Notes: generated by a model from the letters alone, not told the origin. DNA of 64,000 nt from Halomonas campaniensis (GCF_002211105.1 NZ_JPUA01000019.1:53917-117916), one strand, 5' to 3'; counted from the first letter of the stretch, positions 1-9,104 are shown. Program-made: numbers and translations.

Positions 1-13
1 GGTGGGTGCTCAT
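1..13 (-). CDS. Start of the next fds-operon gene (FdsD or FdhD-like), cut by the window edge
   Basis: Only the first four codons are visible (M-S-T-H). The start is well supported: a perfect AGGAGG lies seven bases upstream of the ATG, and the ATG overlaps the TGA stop of the formate dehydrogenase alpha gene in an ATGA arrangement, as at every other junction of this operon. In known fds operons the alpha gene is followed by fdsC (fdhD, sulfurtransferase for the molybdenum cofactor) or the small delta subunit fdsD. Which one this is cannot be told from four residues. Confidence 0.7.
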
Positions 14-2895
14 GGCGCCTCCTGATGAGCGTTGGCCAGGTGGTCACGCTGGATCAGGTCGAACGTGCTAAAGCGCTGCTGCCAGGCGGAGGGTTGGCTG
101 ACTTTTTCCACCTGCACCGCCGTGACCTTGTACTCCGGGCAGTTGGTGGCCCAGTCCGAGTTGTCCGTCGTGATAACGTTGGCGCCGCTGCCAGGATGAT
201 GGAAGGTGGTGTAGACCACCCCAGGCTGCATACGCTCGCTGAGTCGCGCGCGAAGTACTGTCTGGCCCGAGCGGCTGGTGATGCCCAGCCAGTCGCCGTC
301 ACGCACGCCGCGCAGCTCGGCGTCAGAAGGGTGTAGCTCCAACACGTCCTCGTCGTGCCAGCGCTGGTTGTCGGTGCGCCGGGTCTGGGCGCCCACGTTG
401 TACTGGCTGAGAATCCGCCCGGTGGTGAGCAGCAGCGGGAAGCGGCGGTTGGCCCGTTCCTCGGTGGCCACGTACTCGGTAATCGCAAAGCGCCCCAGGC
501 CAATGGGGAACTCAACCTCGTGCATGGTCGGCATGCCCAGCGGATACTCGGCGTTGCAGGGCCACTGTAGACTGCCGCGCTCTTCGAGCTTGGCGTAGCT
601 GACGCCCGCAAAGCTTGGCGTCAACTGGGCGATCTCGTCCATGATTTCGGACGGATGGGTATAGTGCATCGGGTAGCCCAGCGCATTGGCCAGATCCTGG
701 GTGACTTCCCAGTCCTCCTTGCCGGCCACCGGGGGCGTCACCTTGCGTACCCGATTGATGCGCCGCTCGGCGTTGGTGAAGGTGCCGTTCTTCTCCAGGA
801 AGCTTGAACCCGGCAGCAGCACGTGGGCGAACTTGGCCGTTTCGTTGAGGAAAATGTCCTGGACGATCAGGCAGTCCAGCGACGTGAGCGCCGCCTCGAC
901 GTGCTGGGTGTTGGGATCGGACTGGGCGATATCTTCGCCCTGCACGTAAAGCGCTTTAAAGGTGCCCTCGATGGCGGCGTCGAACATGTTGGGAATGCGT
1001 AGCCCCGGCTCGTCGTCCAGCTCGACGCCCCACACCGACTCAAATCGGCCCCGGGCGATGGGGTCGGCCACGTGTTGGTAGCCCGGCAGCTCATGGGGGA
1101 AGGAGCCCATGTCGCAGGAACCCTGGACGTTGTTCTGGCCGCGCAGCGGGTTCACGCCCACGCCTTCGCGGCCAATGTTGCCGGTGGCCAGGGCTAGGTT
1201 GGCAATGCCCATCACCATGGTCGAGCCCTGGCTGTGTTCGGTGACGCCCAGGCCGTAGTAGATGGCACCGTTGCCTGTCGTGGCATAGGTGCGCGCTGCC
1301 TGACGCACGGCCTCAGCGGGCACGCCGGTAATCGCTTCGCTGGCCTCCGGAGAGTGGCGTGGTTCAGCAATGAACTCACGCCAGCGGTGGTAGGCATCGG
1401 TGTCGCAGCGCCTGGCGACGAACGCCTTGTCTTCCAGACCTTCGGTCACCACCACATGGCCCAGCGCGTTGACCAGCGCCACGTTGGTGCCCGGGCGCAG
1501 CGGCAGGTGCTGGGCCTCGCCCAGGTGGGGTGTTTTCAACAGGTCGATGCGGCGCGGGTCGGCGACGATCAGCTTCGCCCCCTGACGCAGGCGCTTGCGC
1601 ATCATGGAGCCAAACACCGGGTGGGCGTCGGTGGGGTTGGCACCGATCACGATGATCGCGTCGGCCTTCATCACTGAATCAAACGTCTGGGTGCCCGCGG
1701 ATTCGCCCAGCGTGGTCTTCAGGCCGTAGCCGGTGGGCGAGTGGCAAACCCGCGCGCAGGTGTCGGTGTTGTTGTTGCCGAAGGCGGCGCGGATCAGCTT
1801 CTGCACCAGGTAGGTCTCTTCGTTGGTGCAGCGCGATGAGGTGATACCGCCGATGCTCTCGCGGCCGTGCTCAGCCTGAATTGCCTTGAGACGGTTCGCG
1901 GCAAAGGTGATCGCCTCTTCCCAACTGACCTCCCGCCAGGGCTGATCGATGCTGTCGCGAATCATCGGTGTGGTCAGGCGATCCGGGTGGGTGGCGTAGC
2001 CGAAAGCAAAGCGCCCCTTCACACAGGAGTGGCCGTGGTTGGCGTCGCCGCCCTTGTAGGGCACCATGCGCACCAGCTGGTCGCCCTTCATCTGGGCTTC
2101 AAACGAGCAGCCCACGCCGCAGTAGGCGCAGGTGGTGACTACGCTGCGATCCGGCACGCCGTGGTCGATCACGCTTTTCTCCATCAGCGTGGCGGTGGGG
2201 CAGGCCTGCACGCAGGCGCCGCAGGAGACGCAGTCCGAGTCCATGAAGGCGTCGTTCTGGCCTGCTGATACTTTGGAGTCGAACCCGCGGCCGTCGATGG
2301 TTAGCGCAAAGGTGCCCTGGACTTCGTCGCAGGCGCGCACGCAGCGTGAACATAGGATGCACTTGCTGGAATCGAAGCTGAAGTAGGGGTTGGACTCGTC
2401 CTTGCTGGCCTGGAGGTGGTTCTCGCCCTCGAACCCATAGCGCACTTCGCGCAGCCCCACGCTACCGGCCATGTCCTGCAGCTCGCAGTCGCCGTTGGCG
2501 GGGCAGGTTAGGCAGTCCAGCGGGTGGTCGGAGATGTAGAGCTCCATCACGTTGCGGCGCAGCTTGGCCAGTCGCTCGTTCTGGGTGGTCACCTTCATGC
2601 CCTCCACCACCGGCGTGGTGCAGGAGGCGGGAAAGCCCCGACGCCCCTCTACCTGTACGGCGCACAGCCGGCAGGAACCGAAGGGCTCCAGGCTGTCGGT
2701 GGCGCACAGTTTGGGAATGTTGATATCCGCCAGGGCCGCGGCGCGCAGTACCGAGGTGCCCTCCGGCACGCTGATGGATACGCCGTCGATCTCCAGGTTG
2801 ACTGTGGCGGCGCCCGGGTAGGGGGAGGGCGTGCCATAGTCCTTGGAAAAATCGACGCTGTTGGCCTGACGCCGTGGATCGTAATGTTCAATCAT
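10..2895 (-). CDS. fdsA: NAD-dependent formate dehydrogenase, alpha (catalytic) subunit
   Basis: This is the molybdenum/tungsten-dependent catalytic subunit of the soluble FdsABG-type formate dehydrogenase, oxidising formate to CO2 in the cytoplasm. The 961-residue protein has an N-terminal plant-type [2Fe-2S] domain (CATDS..CRLC..C), a His-ligated cluster (HPLDCLTC..C), two [4Fe-4S] motifs (CILCSRCVRAC and CVSCGACVQAC), then a molybdopterin domain opening with CAYCGVGC. The active-site residue is a cysteine (ARVCHSPTG), not selenocysteine. The frame is open to 3117, but that would overlap fdsB by more than 200 bases. The start at 2895 (MIEHY) has GGAG eight bases upstream and overlaps the fdsB stop by four bases, so it was chosen. 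Translational coupling with fdsB is likely. Confidence 0.97.
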   Translation of the reverse strand: MIEHYDPRRQANSVDFSKDYGTPSPYPGAATVNLEIDGVSISVPEGTSVLRAAALADINIPKLCATDSLEPFGSCRLCAVQVEGRRGFPASCTTPVVEGMKVTTQNERLAKLRRNVMELYISDHPLDCLTCPANGDCELQDMAGSVGLREVRYGFEGENHLQASKDESNPYFSFDSSKCILCSRCVRACDEVQGTFALTIDGRGFDSKVSAGQNDAFMDSDCVSCGACVQACPTATLMEKSVIDHGVPDRSVVTTCAYCGVGCSFEAQMKGDQLVRMVPYKGGDANHGHSCVKGRFAFGYATHPDRLTTPMIRDSIDQPWREVSWEEAITFAANRLKAIQAEHGRESIGGITSSRCTNEETYLVQKLIRAAFGNNNTDTCARVCHSPTGYGLKTTLGESAGTQTFDSVMKADAIIVIGANPTDAHPVFGSMMRKRLRQGAKLIVADPRRIDLLKTPHLGEAQHLPLRPGTNVALVNALGHVVVTEGLEDKAFVARRCDTDAYHRWREFIAEPRHSPEASEAITGVPAEAVRQAARTYATTGNGAIYYGLGVTEHSQGSTMVMGIANLALATGNIGREGVGVNPLRGQNNVQGSCDMGSFPHELPGYQHVADPIARGRFESVWGVELDDEPGLRIPNMFDAAIEGTFKALYVQGEDIAQSDPNTQHVEAALTSLDCLIVQDIFLNETAKFAHVLLPGSSFLEKNGTFTNAERRINRVRKVTPPVAGKEDWEVTQDLANALGYPMHYTHPSEIMDEIAQLTPSFAGVSYAKLEERGSLQWPCNAEYPLGMPTMHEVEFPIGLGRFAITEYVATEERANRRFPLLLTTGRILSQYNVGAQTRRTDNQRWHDEDVLELHPSDAELRGVRDGDWLGITSRSGQTVLRARLSERMQPGVVYTTFHHPGSGANVITTDNSDWATNCPEYKVTAVQVEKVSQPSAWQQRFSTFDLIQRDHLANAHQEAP

Positions 2896-4448
2896 GATCT
2901 GTCTCCGTTCGCCGCCCGCTGGAAGTCGTCGGGAAAGTGTTTGAGCGCGCTCTGCACTGGGAAGGGGGTCATGCCGCCCATGGCGCAGAGCGAGCCATCC
3001 ACCATCGTTTCGCAGAGGTCGTGGAGTAGAGTGAGGTTGGCCTCGCGATTGTCGTTGGCGCGGATGCGGTCGATCACCTCCACGCCCCGGGTCGAGCCAA
3101 TTCGGCAGGGCGTACACTTGCCGCAGGACTCCACCTTGCAGAACTCCATCGAAAAGCGCGCCTGCTCGGCCATATCGACGCTCTCGTCGAACATCACCAC
3201 GCCGCCGTGGCCCACGCCTGCGCCCACCTCAGCGAAGGTTTCGTAATCCAGCGGCATGTCCCACTGGCTTTCGGGCAGGTAGGCGCACAGTGGCCCGCCC
3301 ACCTGAACAGCGCGCAAAGGCTTGCCGGTGAGCGTACCGCCGCCAAACTCCTCCATCAGCGTGCGCAGGGTGGTGCCAAAGGCGAGCTCCACCAGACCGC
3401 CACGCTTGACGTTGCCCGCCAGTTGGAGGGCCAGGGTGCCTCGCGAGCGGCCCATACCGTGGTTGGCGTAGGCCTCGGCGCCTTCAGCCAGAATGAACGG
3501 CACGGCGGCTAGCGAGAGCACGTTGTTGACCACCGTAGGGCGGCCAAACAGCCCCTCGATGGCGGGCAGCGGCGGCTTGAAACGCACCAGGCCCCGCTTG
3601 CCTTCGAGGCTTTCGAGTAGCGAGGTTTCTTCACCACAGATATAAGCACCGGCACCGAGACGTACTTCCAGGTGGAAGGTACGGCCACTGCCACAAAGAT
3701 TGTCGCCCAGGTAACCGGCCTGCTCGGCGCGGGCAATGGCTTCGTCGAGCACCTGTTTCGCCAGTGGGTATTCGGAGCGCAGGTAGATGTAGCCCTGGGT
3801 TGCCTCAACGGCAAGCCCGGCGATGGTCATCCCCTCAATCAGCATGTAGGGGTCACACTCCATCGCTAGCCGGTCAGCGAAGGTGCCGGAGTCGCCTTCG
3901 TCGGCGTTGCAGACGATATATTTCTGGTCGGCGGGCGTGTCGAACACGGTCTGCCACTTGATGCCGGTCGGAAAGGCGGCCCCGCCGCGCCCGCGCAGGC
4001 CGGAGGCTTTGACTTCCTCGACGATGTCCTGGGGCTCGCGTTGCAGCGCTGCCTCCAGGCCGCAAAAACCGCTATGGGCGCAATAGTCGTCAATCGACAG
4101 CGGGTCAGTAATACCGATACGCGCGAAGGTCAGGCGCTGCTGCTTGGCAAGGTAGTCAATCTCTTCCGTGGGGCCCAGTGCCAGGGGGTGGCTGACGCTA
4201 CCTTCGAGTAGGCCGCTGTCGAGCAGCGCCGCTACATCCCCCGGTGTTACCGGGCCGTAGGCGAACCGCCCGATGGGGGTTTCCACTTCCACCAGCGGCT
4301 CAAGCCAGGCAAGACCGCGGGAGCCATTGCGTACCAGCGTGATTGACTGACCGCGTGCGGTGGCCTCTCTTCTCAGTCGGCTGGCGATCACATCGGCACC
4401 CAGTGAAAGCGCGGTGGTATCGCGGGGGACAAAAACGCGGATGCTCAT
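2892..4448 (-). CDS. fdsB: NAD-dependent formate dehydrogenase, beta (FMN/NADH) subunit
   Basis: NuoF-like subunit of 518 residues that takes electrons from the alpha subunit and reduces NAD+. The N-terminal ~120 residues resemble a thioredoxin-like [2Fe-2S] domain fold without an obvious cysteine set. Next come the FMN/NAD-binding region with the glycine-rich GLRGRGGAAFPTG and GAGAYICGEET motifs, and a C-terminal [4Fe-4S] site (ESCGKCTPCRIG followed by a downstream Cys). It overlaps fdsG by four bases and fdsA by four bases (both ATGA). It is homologous to complex I NuoF, but the operon context (GBA order with a molybdopterin subunit) assigns it to formate dehydrogenase. Confidence 0.96.
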   Translation of the reverse strand: MSIRVFVPRDTTALSLGADVIASRLRREATARGQSITLVRNGSRGLAWLEPLVEVETPIGRFAYGPVTPGDVAALLDSGLLEGSVSHPLALGPTEEIDYLAKQQRLTFARIGITDPLSIDDYCAHSGFCGLEAALQREPQDIVEEVKASGLRGRGGAAFPTGIKWQTVFDTPADQKYIVCNADEGDSGTFADRLAMECDPYMLIEGMTIAGLAVEATQGYIYLRSEYPLAKQVLDEAIARAEQAGYLGDNLCGSGRTFHLEVRLGAGAYICGEETSLLESLEGKRGLVRFKPPLPAIEGLFGRPTVVNNVLSLAAVPFILAEGAEAYANHGMGRSRGTLALQLAGNVKRGGLVELAFGTTLRTLMEEFGGGTLTGKPLRAVQVGGPLCAYLPESQWDMPLDYETFAEVGAGVGHGGVVMFDESVDMAEQARFSMEFCKVESCGKCTPCRIGSTRGVEVIDRIRANDNREANLTLLHDLCETMVDGSLCAMGGMTPFPVQSALKHFPDDFQRAANGDRS

Positions 4449-4939
4449 CCCATCACCTCCAGCGGCCGGGTTTGTAGCTCATCCATCAATTCATCGAAGG
4501 CTTCCGGGGTAACGCGGCCGCGTATGCTGTCTCCCACGCGGATCGACGGGCCGCAGGCGCAGTTGCCCAGGCAGTAAACGGCTTCGAGGGTGATTTCGCG
4601 ATCTGGCGTAGTCTGGTGGTAGTCGACCCCTAAACGCGCTTTGGCGTGGGCTTCGAGCTGGCGCGCCCCTACCGACTGACACGCCTCGGCACGACAGATC
4701 TGCACCACGTGGCGCCCTGGCGGCGTGGTGCGAAAGTGGTGGTAGAAGCTGATGACGCCGTGCACTTCGGCACGTGTCTGGTGCAGGGCATCGGCGATGA
4801 TCGGCACCGCTGCCTCGGGGATGAAGCCGATGCGATCCTGAAGGGCGTGGAGAATCGGCAGTAGGGCGCCGGGCTTGTGCTTCAGGGCGTCGACCTCGGC
4901 CTGAATTGCCTGCGGCGCCCACTCCTGGGATTGGTTCAT
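4445..4939 (-). CDS. fdsG: NAD-dependent formate dehydrogenase, gamma subunit
   Basis: NuoE-like 164-residue subunit carrying one [2Fe-2S] cluster, with ligands visible as CRAEAC (C-x4-C) and CLGNCACG (C-x3-C). It is the first gene of the operon and has a strong GAGGAGG eight bases before its ATG. It is transcribed leftward and divergently from the ModE-like regulator at 5063. Length and motifs match the family. Its position directly upstream of fdsB and fdsA makes the formate dehydrogenase assignment secure compared with a complex I subunit. Confidence 0.96.
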   Translation of the reverse strand: MNQSQEWAPQAIQAEVDALKHKPGALLPILHALQDRIGFIPEAAVPIIADALHQTRAEVHGVISFYHHFRTTPPGRHVVQICRAEACQSVGARQLEAHAKARLGVDYHQTTPDREITLEAVYCLGNCACGPSIRVGDSIRGRVTPEAFDELMDELQTRPLEVMG

Positions 4940-4971
4940 GATGCCCTCCTCACGACTGCTTTTTATGTTTT

Positions 4972-5058
4972 AAATATGCACTACTTTTCATATTTAAAAA
5001 GACGTGCATCACGGTTAAGACAAAGCTAGCATCAAGTTATCGACTTAAAAATATGAAA
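4972..5058. promoter_or_regulatory. Divergent promoter region of fds and its regulator, with AAATATG repeats
   Basis: The intergenic region between fdsG and the divergent regulator is very AT-rich. It contains a 10-bp inverted pair, TTTCATATTT (4986-4995) and AAATATGAAA (5049-5058), plus a third AAATATG at 4972-4978. The spacing and the divergent layout suggest operators for the ModE-like regulator. This is inferred from repeat structure only. Confidence 0.45.
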
Positions 5059-5062
5059 TAGT

Positions 5063-6124
5063 GTGCCTATGAAGCGGATCAAGGTAACGCCCACCTGGTG
5101 CTTTAGCGATGAAGAGGGGCATCGTCTCGATACCAATCTTTTGCGCCTGCTCGGGGCGGTTCATCGCCACGGCAAGTTGACCCATGCCGCCGAGGAAGCG
5201 GGTATTTCCTATCGCCACGCGTGGAATTTACTGCGCCAGGGCGGGGAGTTTTTTGGTGTCACTTTGGTAGAGATGGCGCGTGGGCGCGGGGCGCGGTTAT
5301 CGCCGCTGGGTGAGAAGCTGCTGTGGGCCGAGCAGCGCGCCACCGCTCGGTTAAGCCCGCAGCTTGATAGCCTGAGCTCAGAGCTGAATCTTGCCATTCA
5401 GCAGCACCAGGAAGGCGTGCACCCGGTATTGCGCCTCCACGCCAGTCATGGCTTTGCGATAGAGCTGCTGCCGCAGCATTTGGGCGAGTTGCAGCTTGAC
5501 CTGCAGTACTGCAGCCCGCTGGAGGCACTGGCGGCGCTTAACCGTAATAGCTGCGATCTGGCGGGCTGCCATCTTCCCAGAGGCGCGGTGGGTGAGAAAA
5601 TACGCCGCAAATACCGCCGCCTGCTCAAGCCTCGCTATCACCGGCTGGTAGGGTTTATTGCTCGCCAACAGGGGCTAATGGTGGCGCCGGGTAATCCGCT
5701 GGGCATAGATGGCGTTGCCGCACTGGCCGATAGGCCTGTCACGTTTATCAACCGGCAGGCGTCGTCGGGAACGCGGGAACTGCTGGATAGCTTGCTGGAT
5801 GAGGCGGGCATTGCTACATCCAAAGTGAATGGTTACCAGATTGAGGAGTACACCCACTCGGCGGTCGCGGCCTATGTGGCGGCGGGAATGGCGGATGCAG
5901 GCTTCGGTGTCGAGGCCGCTGCGCAGCGGTTTGGGCTTGATTTTGTGCCGCTAGCCACGGAAGACTATTTGCTGGCCTGCCACCACCGCTCCCTGAAAGA
6001 GCCTAAATTTGACGACTTTTTGCAGACATTGTGCAGCAGTTCATTCCAGGAGGCGGTGCAGCGCCTGCCGGGTTATAGCCCCAGCCAGTGTGGCTGCGTG
6101 ATCGAGATCGGCAGCTTTTTATAA
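5063..6124 (+). CDS. ModE-like HTH regulator with substrate-binding domain, probable fds regulator
   Basis: 353-residue transcription factor. The N-terminal ~100 residues form a winged helix of ModE/LysR type (HGKLTHAAEEAGISYRHAWNLL, then GARLSPLGEKLL). Residues ~125-340 resemble a periplasmic-binding-protein-like ligand domain (PBP_like family), including HASHGFAIELLP and the RQASSGTRELLD motif common in such sensors. It starts with GTG at 5063, with an in-frame ATG two codons later; no strong Shine-Dalgarno decides between them. Divergent from fdsGBA with a shared 120-bp promoter region, it is likely to control formate dehydrogenase. The ModE-type head suggests sensing linked to molybdenum or cofactor supply, but the ligand is unknown. 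FdsR of other bacteria is a canonical LysR, so this is a different regulator type. Confidence 0.85.
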   Translation: MPMKRIKVTPTWCFSDEEGHRLDTNLLRLLGAVHRHGKLTHAAEEAGISYRHAWNLLRQGGEFFGVTLVEMARGRGARLSPLGEKLLWAEQRATARLSPQLDSLSSELNLAIQQHQEGVHPVLRLHASHGFAIELLPQHLGELQLDLQYCSPLEALAALNRNSCDLAGCHLPRGAVGEKIRRKYRRLLKPRYHRLVGFIARQQGLMVAPGNPLGIDGVAALADRPVTFINRQASSGTRELLDSLLDEAGIATSKVNGYQIEEYTHSAVAAYVAAGMADAGFGVEAAAQRFGLDFVPLATEDYLLACHHRSLKEPKFDDFLQTLCSSSFQEAVQRLPGYSPSQCGCVIEIGSFL

Positions 6125-6165
6125 GGTAGAGAGGCATCAAGGTCATAGGTTAGGAGGTGAAATAA

Positions 6166-6197
6166 ACGGTCGGCTCTTTAGTTAAAGAGCCGACCGT
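6166..6197. terminator. Bidirectional hairpin between convergent genes
   Basis: Perfect 14-bp stem ACGGTCGGCTCTTT / AAAGAGCCGACCGT with a four-base loop (AGTT), placed between the convergent regulator gene (ending 6124) and the TRAP permease gene (ending 6230). It lacks a long T run, so the strength is uncertain. Confidence 0.7.
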
Positions 6198-6229
6198 ATC
6201 TCAAGGCCGGGGGCGGATTGTGGGCTTTT

Positions 6230-7513
6230 TCAATAATTAGTGAACCAAAGAATAATATTGGGGAAAAGTGTGAACACCCCCACTGCTCCTAATAGGATCA
6301 GCCAATACGGCAGCGATGCTTTCGCCTCGGCGGTTAAATCTACTTCATTTTTAGAAATAGACGATAAGACGAAGAGGTTCAGCCCTACAGGTGGTGTGAT
6401 CATTCCTATCTCTATTAGCAGAGTGACAATGATACCAAACCAGATGGGATCAAATCCTAAACTCGTGATCATCGGGAAGGTAATAGGAAGTGTCATCAAT
6501 AGCAGTGATATGCCATCAAAAAAGCACCCTAAAACAATGTAGACAACAACGATCATCAGTAATATGCCATAAGGGCCTAGGCCAAAGTTACCAATGGTTT
6601 CTACCGCTGCGCGTGGAATACCTAATAAGCTCACCGCTTGAGAAAGGATAACCGTTCCAATCAGGATCATGCCGATAGCCGTAAACATGATAGAGGCATG
6701 CTTAAAAGCTAGCCAAAGGCGCTTTAACGTTAAATCTCCCCAGGTCAAACCAAGCACGATGCTGGCCACTACCCCAAGCGCTGCCGACTCCGTCGGCGTT
6801 GCTATGCCCATGTAAATGGTGCCAAGCACGAAGAAAATGAGTATGGGGAGAGGCCAAATCTCTTTTAACCCGTTTAAAACATGTGAGCGGGTTACGTTCT
6901 CTTTGAATATTGGCGTGACAGGTTCGCCGATTTTAGAGCGTATGATAATCCACGTGGAGAAGGCTAAAGCAATCAGTAATCCCGGCAGCATGCCGGCGAT
7001 AAAGAGCTTCCCGATGGATACATTTTGCGTTGCGCCATAAATGATAAGCGCCAGACTGGGAGGGATTAACAGGCCAAGCGTACCGCCGGCCGCAAGCGTG
7101 CCGACCACAACGCTTGGGTTGTACCCTCTGTTTTTAAGCTCCGGATAGCCAACCGCGCCTATGGCGGCGGCCGTGGAGGTGCTGGAGCCACTCACTGCCC
7201 CAAACAGCGTACAAACGGCAATATTGGTATGCAGTAACTGGCCCGGGACGCGGGCAAACAGAGGGGTGAGGCCATTATAGACGCGTTTTGATACGCCGCT
7301 TGCCAACAGTATTTCACCCAAAAATATAAATAACGGTACAGCGCTCAAGGTGAAATCTGTCAGCATGTTCCACGTGGCGTTAATGGCTAAGGGCGTTGCT
7401 CCGTTTGCCTGAAAATAGAGCAGCAGTATGCCTGTCAGCCCTAACGCGGCCCCCAAGATGGCTCCACTTGTCAGAAATATAACCAAGCTTCCACTTAATA
7501 ATAGCCAGCTCAT
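6230..7513 (-). CDS. TRAP transporter large permease (DctM family), system 1
   Basis: Twelve-helix inner membrane subunit of 427 residues that forms the ion-coupled transport channel of a tripartite ATP-independent transporter. It is hydrophobic throughout, with DctM hallmarks: the GAVSGSSTSTAAAIG motif near residue 95, TPTESAALGV in the middle and ITPPVGLNLFVL near the C-terminus. The frame is open upstream to 7621, but the start at 7513 (MSWLLL) overlaps the stop of the DctQ gene in a TAATG junction and is preferred. It is the last gene of a P-Q-M operon. The substrate is probably a small organic acid; nothing in the sequence names it. Confidence 0.93.
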   Translation of the reverse strand: MSWLLLSGSLVIFLTSGAILGAALGLTGILLLYFQANGATPLAINATWNMLTDFTLSAVPLFIFLGEILLASGVSKRVYNGLTPLFARVPGQLLHTNIAVCTLFGAVSGSSTSTAAAIGAVGYPELKNRGYNPSVVVGTLAAGGTLGLLIPPSLALIIYGATQNVSIGKLFIAGMLPGLLIALAFSTWIIIRSKIGEPVTPIFKENVTRSHVLNGLKEIWPLPILIFFVLGTIYMGIATPTESAALGVVASIVLGLTWGDLTLKRLWLAFKHASIMFTAIGMILIGTVILSQAVSLLGIPRAAVETIGNFGLGPYGILLMIVVVYIVLGCFFDGISLLLMTLPITFPMITSLGFDPIWFGIIVTLLIEIGMITPPVGLNLFVLSSISKNEVDLTAEAKASLPYWLILLGAVGVFTLFPNIILWFTNY

Positions 7514-8019
7514 TAAATGACATCCTCTGTTAAGGTGGCGTCGGCTGCTGGCTGCTTCAGGCCATGCGTGATCTGAACTAACATGCAGAGCACCATCGAT
7601 AACGGCATAATCGCCATCCACGGCCAGAGTAGAATGCCGCTAATGTCCGTGCGTGAATTAAGCGAAAACGAGAAATTCATGAAATTCCAGGACTCATAGG
7701 CAAAAATAGAGCAGAAGGTAAGCAGTGTTATCACACCAATAAAGTCCATTACCTTGGCGATACCTAACGGTACTAAATTGATGAGTATTTCAATTCGAAT
7801 ATGACGCCCCTGATTAAGCACATGAGGTAGGCAAAGAAAGGTGAGTGATAAAAAGAGAAGACCGGCGAGTTCGTCTGAAAAGCGTAGGGGGCGCCCGCCC
7901 AGATAACGCATTAATGTACTGATGAATATCAGTGCGGTCATGCTAATACCGCTCGCTACGCCAAGCAGAAAAGAGCCATAGGCCACTTTATGAATAACCT
8001 TGTTAATGTTCACAATCAT
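7513..8019 (-). CDS. TRAP transporter small permease (DctQ family), system 1
   Basis: 168-residue four-helix membrane protein that holds the binding protein's docking partner, the large permease. Four hydrophobic segments are visible, and the conserved N-terminal TLMRYLGGRPLRFSDELAGLL region is typical of DctQ. A GGAG eight bases upstream supports the start. The stop and the DctM start overlap by one base (TAATG). A strong hairpin terminator lies between this gene and the upstream binding-protein gene, so the permease genes are probably expressed at a lower level. Confidence 0.92.
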   Translation of the reverse strand: MIVNINKVIHKVAYGSFLLGVASGISMTALIFISTLMRYLGGRPLRFSDELAGLLFLSLTFLCLPHVLNQGRHIRIEILINLVPLGIAKVMDFIGVITLLTFCSIFAYESWNFMNFSFSLNSRTDISGILLWPWMAIMPLSMVLCMLVQITHGLKQPAADATLTEDVI

Positions 8020-8032
8020 TTTTTATGCTCCA

Positions 8033-8063
8033 AAAAAGAGCCAAGGTAAAATTGGCTCTTTTT
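8033..8063 (-). terminator. Intra-operon terminator/attenuator between dctP and dctQ
   Basis: Perfect 12-bp stem (AAAAAGAGCCAA / TTGGCTCTTTTT) with a seven-base loop. Read on the minus strand it is followed by a T-rich run, fitting a factor-independent terminator placed right after the binding-protein gene and before the permease genes. This arrangement is used to make excess binding protein. Some read-through is expected because no other promoter is evident. Confidence 0.75.
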
Positions 8064-8075
8064 CTAGCTATTTAA

Positions 8076-9104
8076 TTATTGATTATCTGAAAGCGCTTGA
8101 GTAACCGTGTTGTAGTAACGCTCACCCTCTTCGCCGGACTCTTCAGCCATGGTTTGCCATGCACTCCAAGCGGCCGTTACAAAGGTATCAAGATCCTCAT
8201 CAGAAAATGCCGGTAGCATGGTTATGCCAAGGGCCTCACGCTCTTGACGTGCCTGTGCTTCGCGCTCTGGGTCGACTGCGGATTCACTGGTGGCTTCCCA
8301 GATTTCTTGGCCTGCTTCTTCTAATGCCTGGCGTTGGTTATCATTCAAGCCGGAAAGCGCTTTTTCACTGATGCCAAATAACCATGGTGAGGCTGCCCAA
8401 GGGTGCAGATACGCTTCGTATTCAGTCACTTCTTGTAACGAAACGGTGGGCGCAACGGTTGATAGGTAGTAGGCACAATCCACAACGCCTGTCTGGAGTG
8501 CCATATACATATCGTTTTGTGGAATGACCTGGGCAGAAATACCCAGTAAATCAAAGGTGTCGACCAAGTGCCTTGACCAGACACGCACTTTTTTGTCCTG
8601 TAGTTCTTCCAGCGTGTGCACCGGCTCTTTGCAGTGCAAACCGACGTCAAAGATGGGCGCAACCACGCCGCCGACAATTTGAATGTCCCAGTTCGCAAAG
8701 CCTTCATCATAGAGTTCTCTAATAACGCTCAAGATCTCATTGTGCTGTGATGACTCGGTAATAGCGCCTTGAGCATAAACCGACGCCAGGGCTGGTGCAT
8801 CACGGGTATAATAGTCGCCATACAGCAATGCCATATCGACCATGCCCTGCTGGAGTATTCTTAGCATGTCGGCTTCTTTTAATCCTAAAGCGCCTGCATG
8901 ATAGACCTCGACTTCCAGTTCCCCCTCTGATTTTTCTTTGACCAACTGAGCAAATCTATCAATCTGCGCTGCTTCAGGCCTAGACTGAGCTAAGCCGCTA
9001 TGAAAAGTTAAAGTGATATTGTCTGCTTGAACATGTTGAATGGTAGCGAGGGAGCCAAGAAGAGAAATACCAAACACTATTTTTTTGCTTTTTAAGTTAT
9101 TCAT
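8076..9104 (-). CDS. TRAP transporter substrate-binding protein (DctP family), system 1
   Basis: Periplasmic solute receptor of 342 residues. It has a Sec signal peptide (basic NNLKSKK, hydrophobic core, cleavage near HVQA-DNI) and the DctP pattern of a glycine-rich hinge and a conserved arginine region (DKKVRVWSRHLVDTF), which in the family contacts the carboxylate of the ligand. An upstream in-frame Met at 9134 exists, but the start at 9104 gives a normal signal peptide. It is the first gene of the operon. An AraC/GlxA-type regulator is divergent across a 300-bp spacer and probably controls it. Confidence 0.92.
   Translation of the reverse strand: MNNLKSKKIVFGISLLGSLATIQHVQADNITLTFHSGLAQSRPEAAQIDRFAQLVKEKSEGELEVEVYHAGALGLKEADMLRILQQGMVDMALLYGDYYTRDAPALASVYAQGAITESSQHNEILSVIRELYDEGFANWDIQIVGGVVAPIFDVGLHCKEPVHTLEELQDKKVRVWSRHLVDTFDLLGISAQVIPQNDMYMALQTGVVDCAYYLSTVAPTVSLQEVTEYEAYLHPWAASPWLFGISEKALSGLNDNQRQALEEAGQEIWEATSESAVDPEREAQARQEREALGITMLPAFSDEDLDTFVTAAWSAWQTMAEESGEEGERYYNTVTQALSDNQ

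Noticed and set aside
10..3117. Longer 1035-residue version of FdsA starting at 3117
   Set aside because: The extra 74 residues lie inside fdsB and do not resemble the family. The start at 2895 has a ribosome site and the operon's ATGA overlap.
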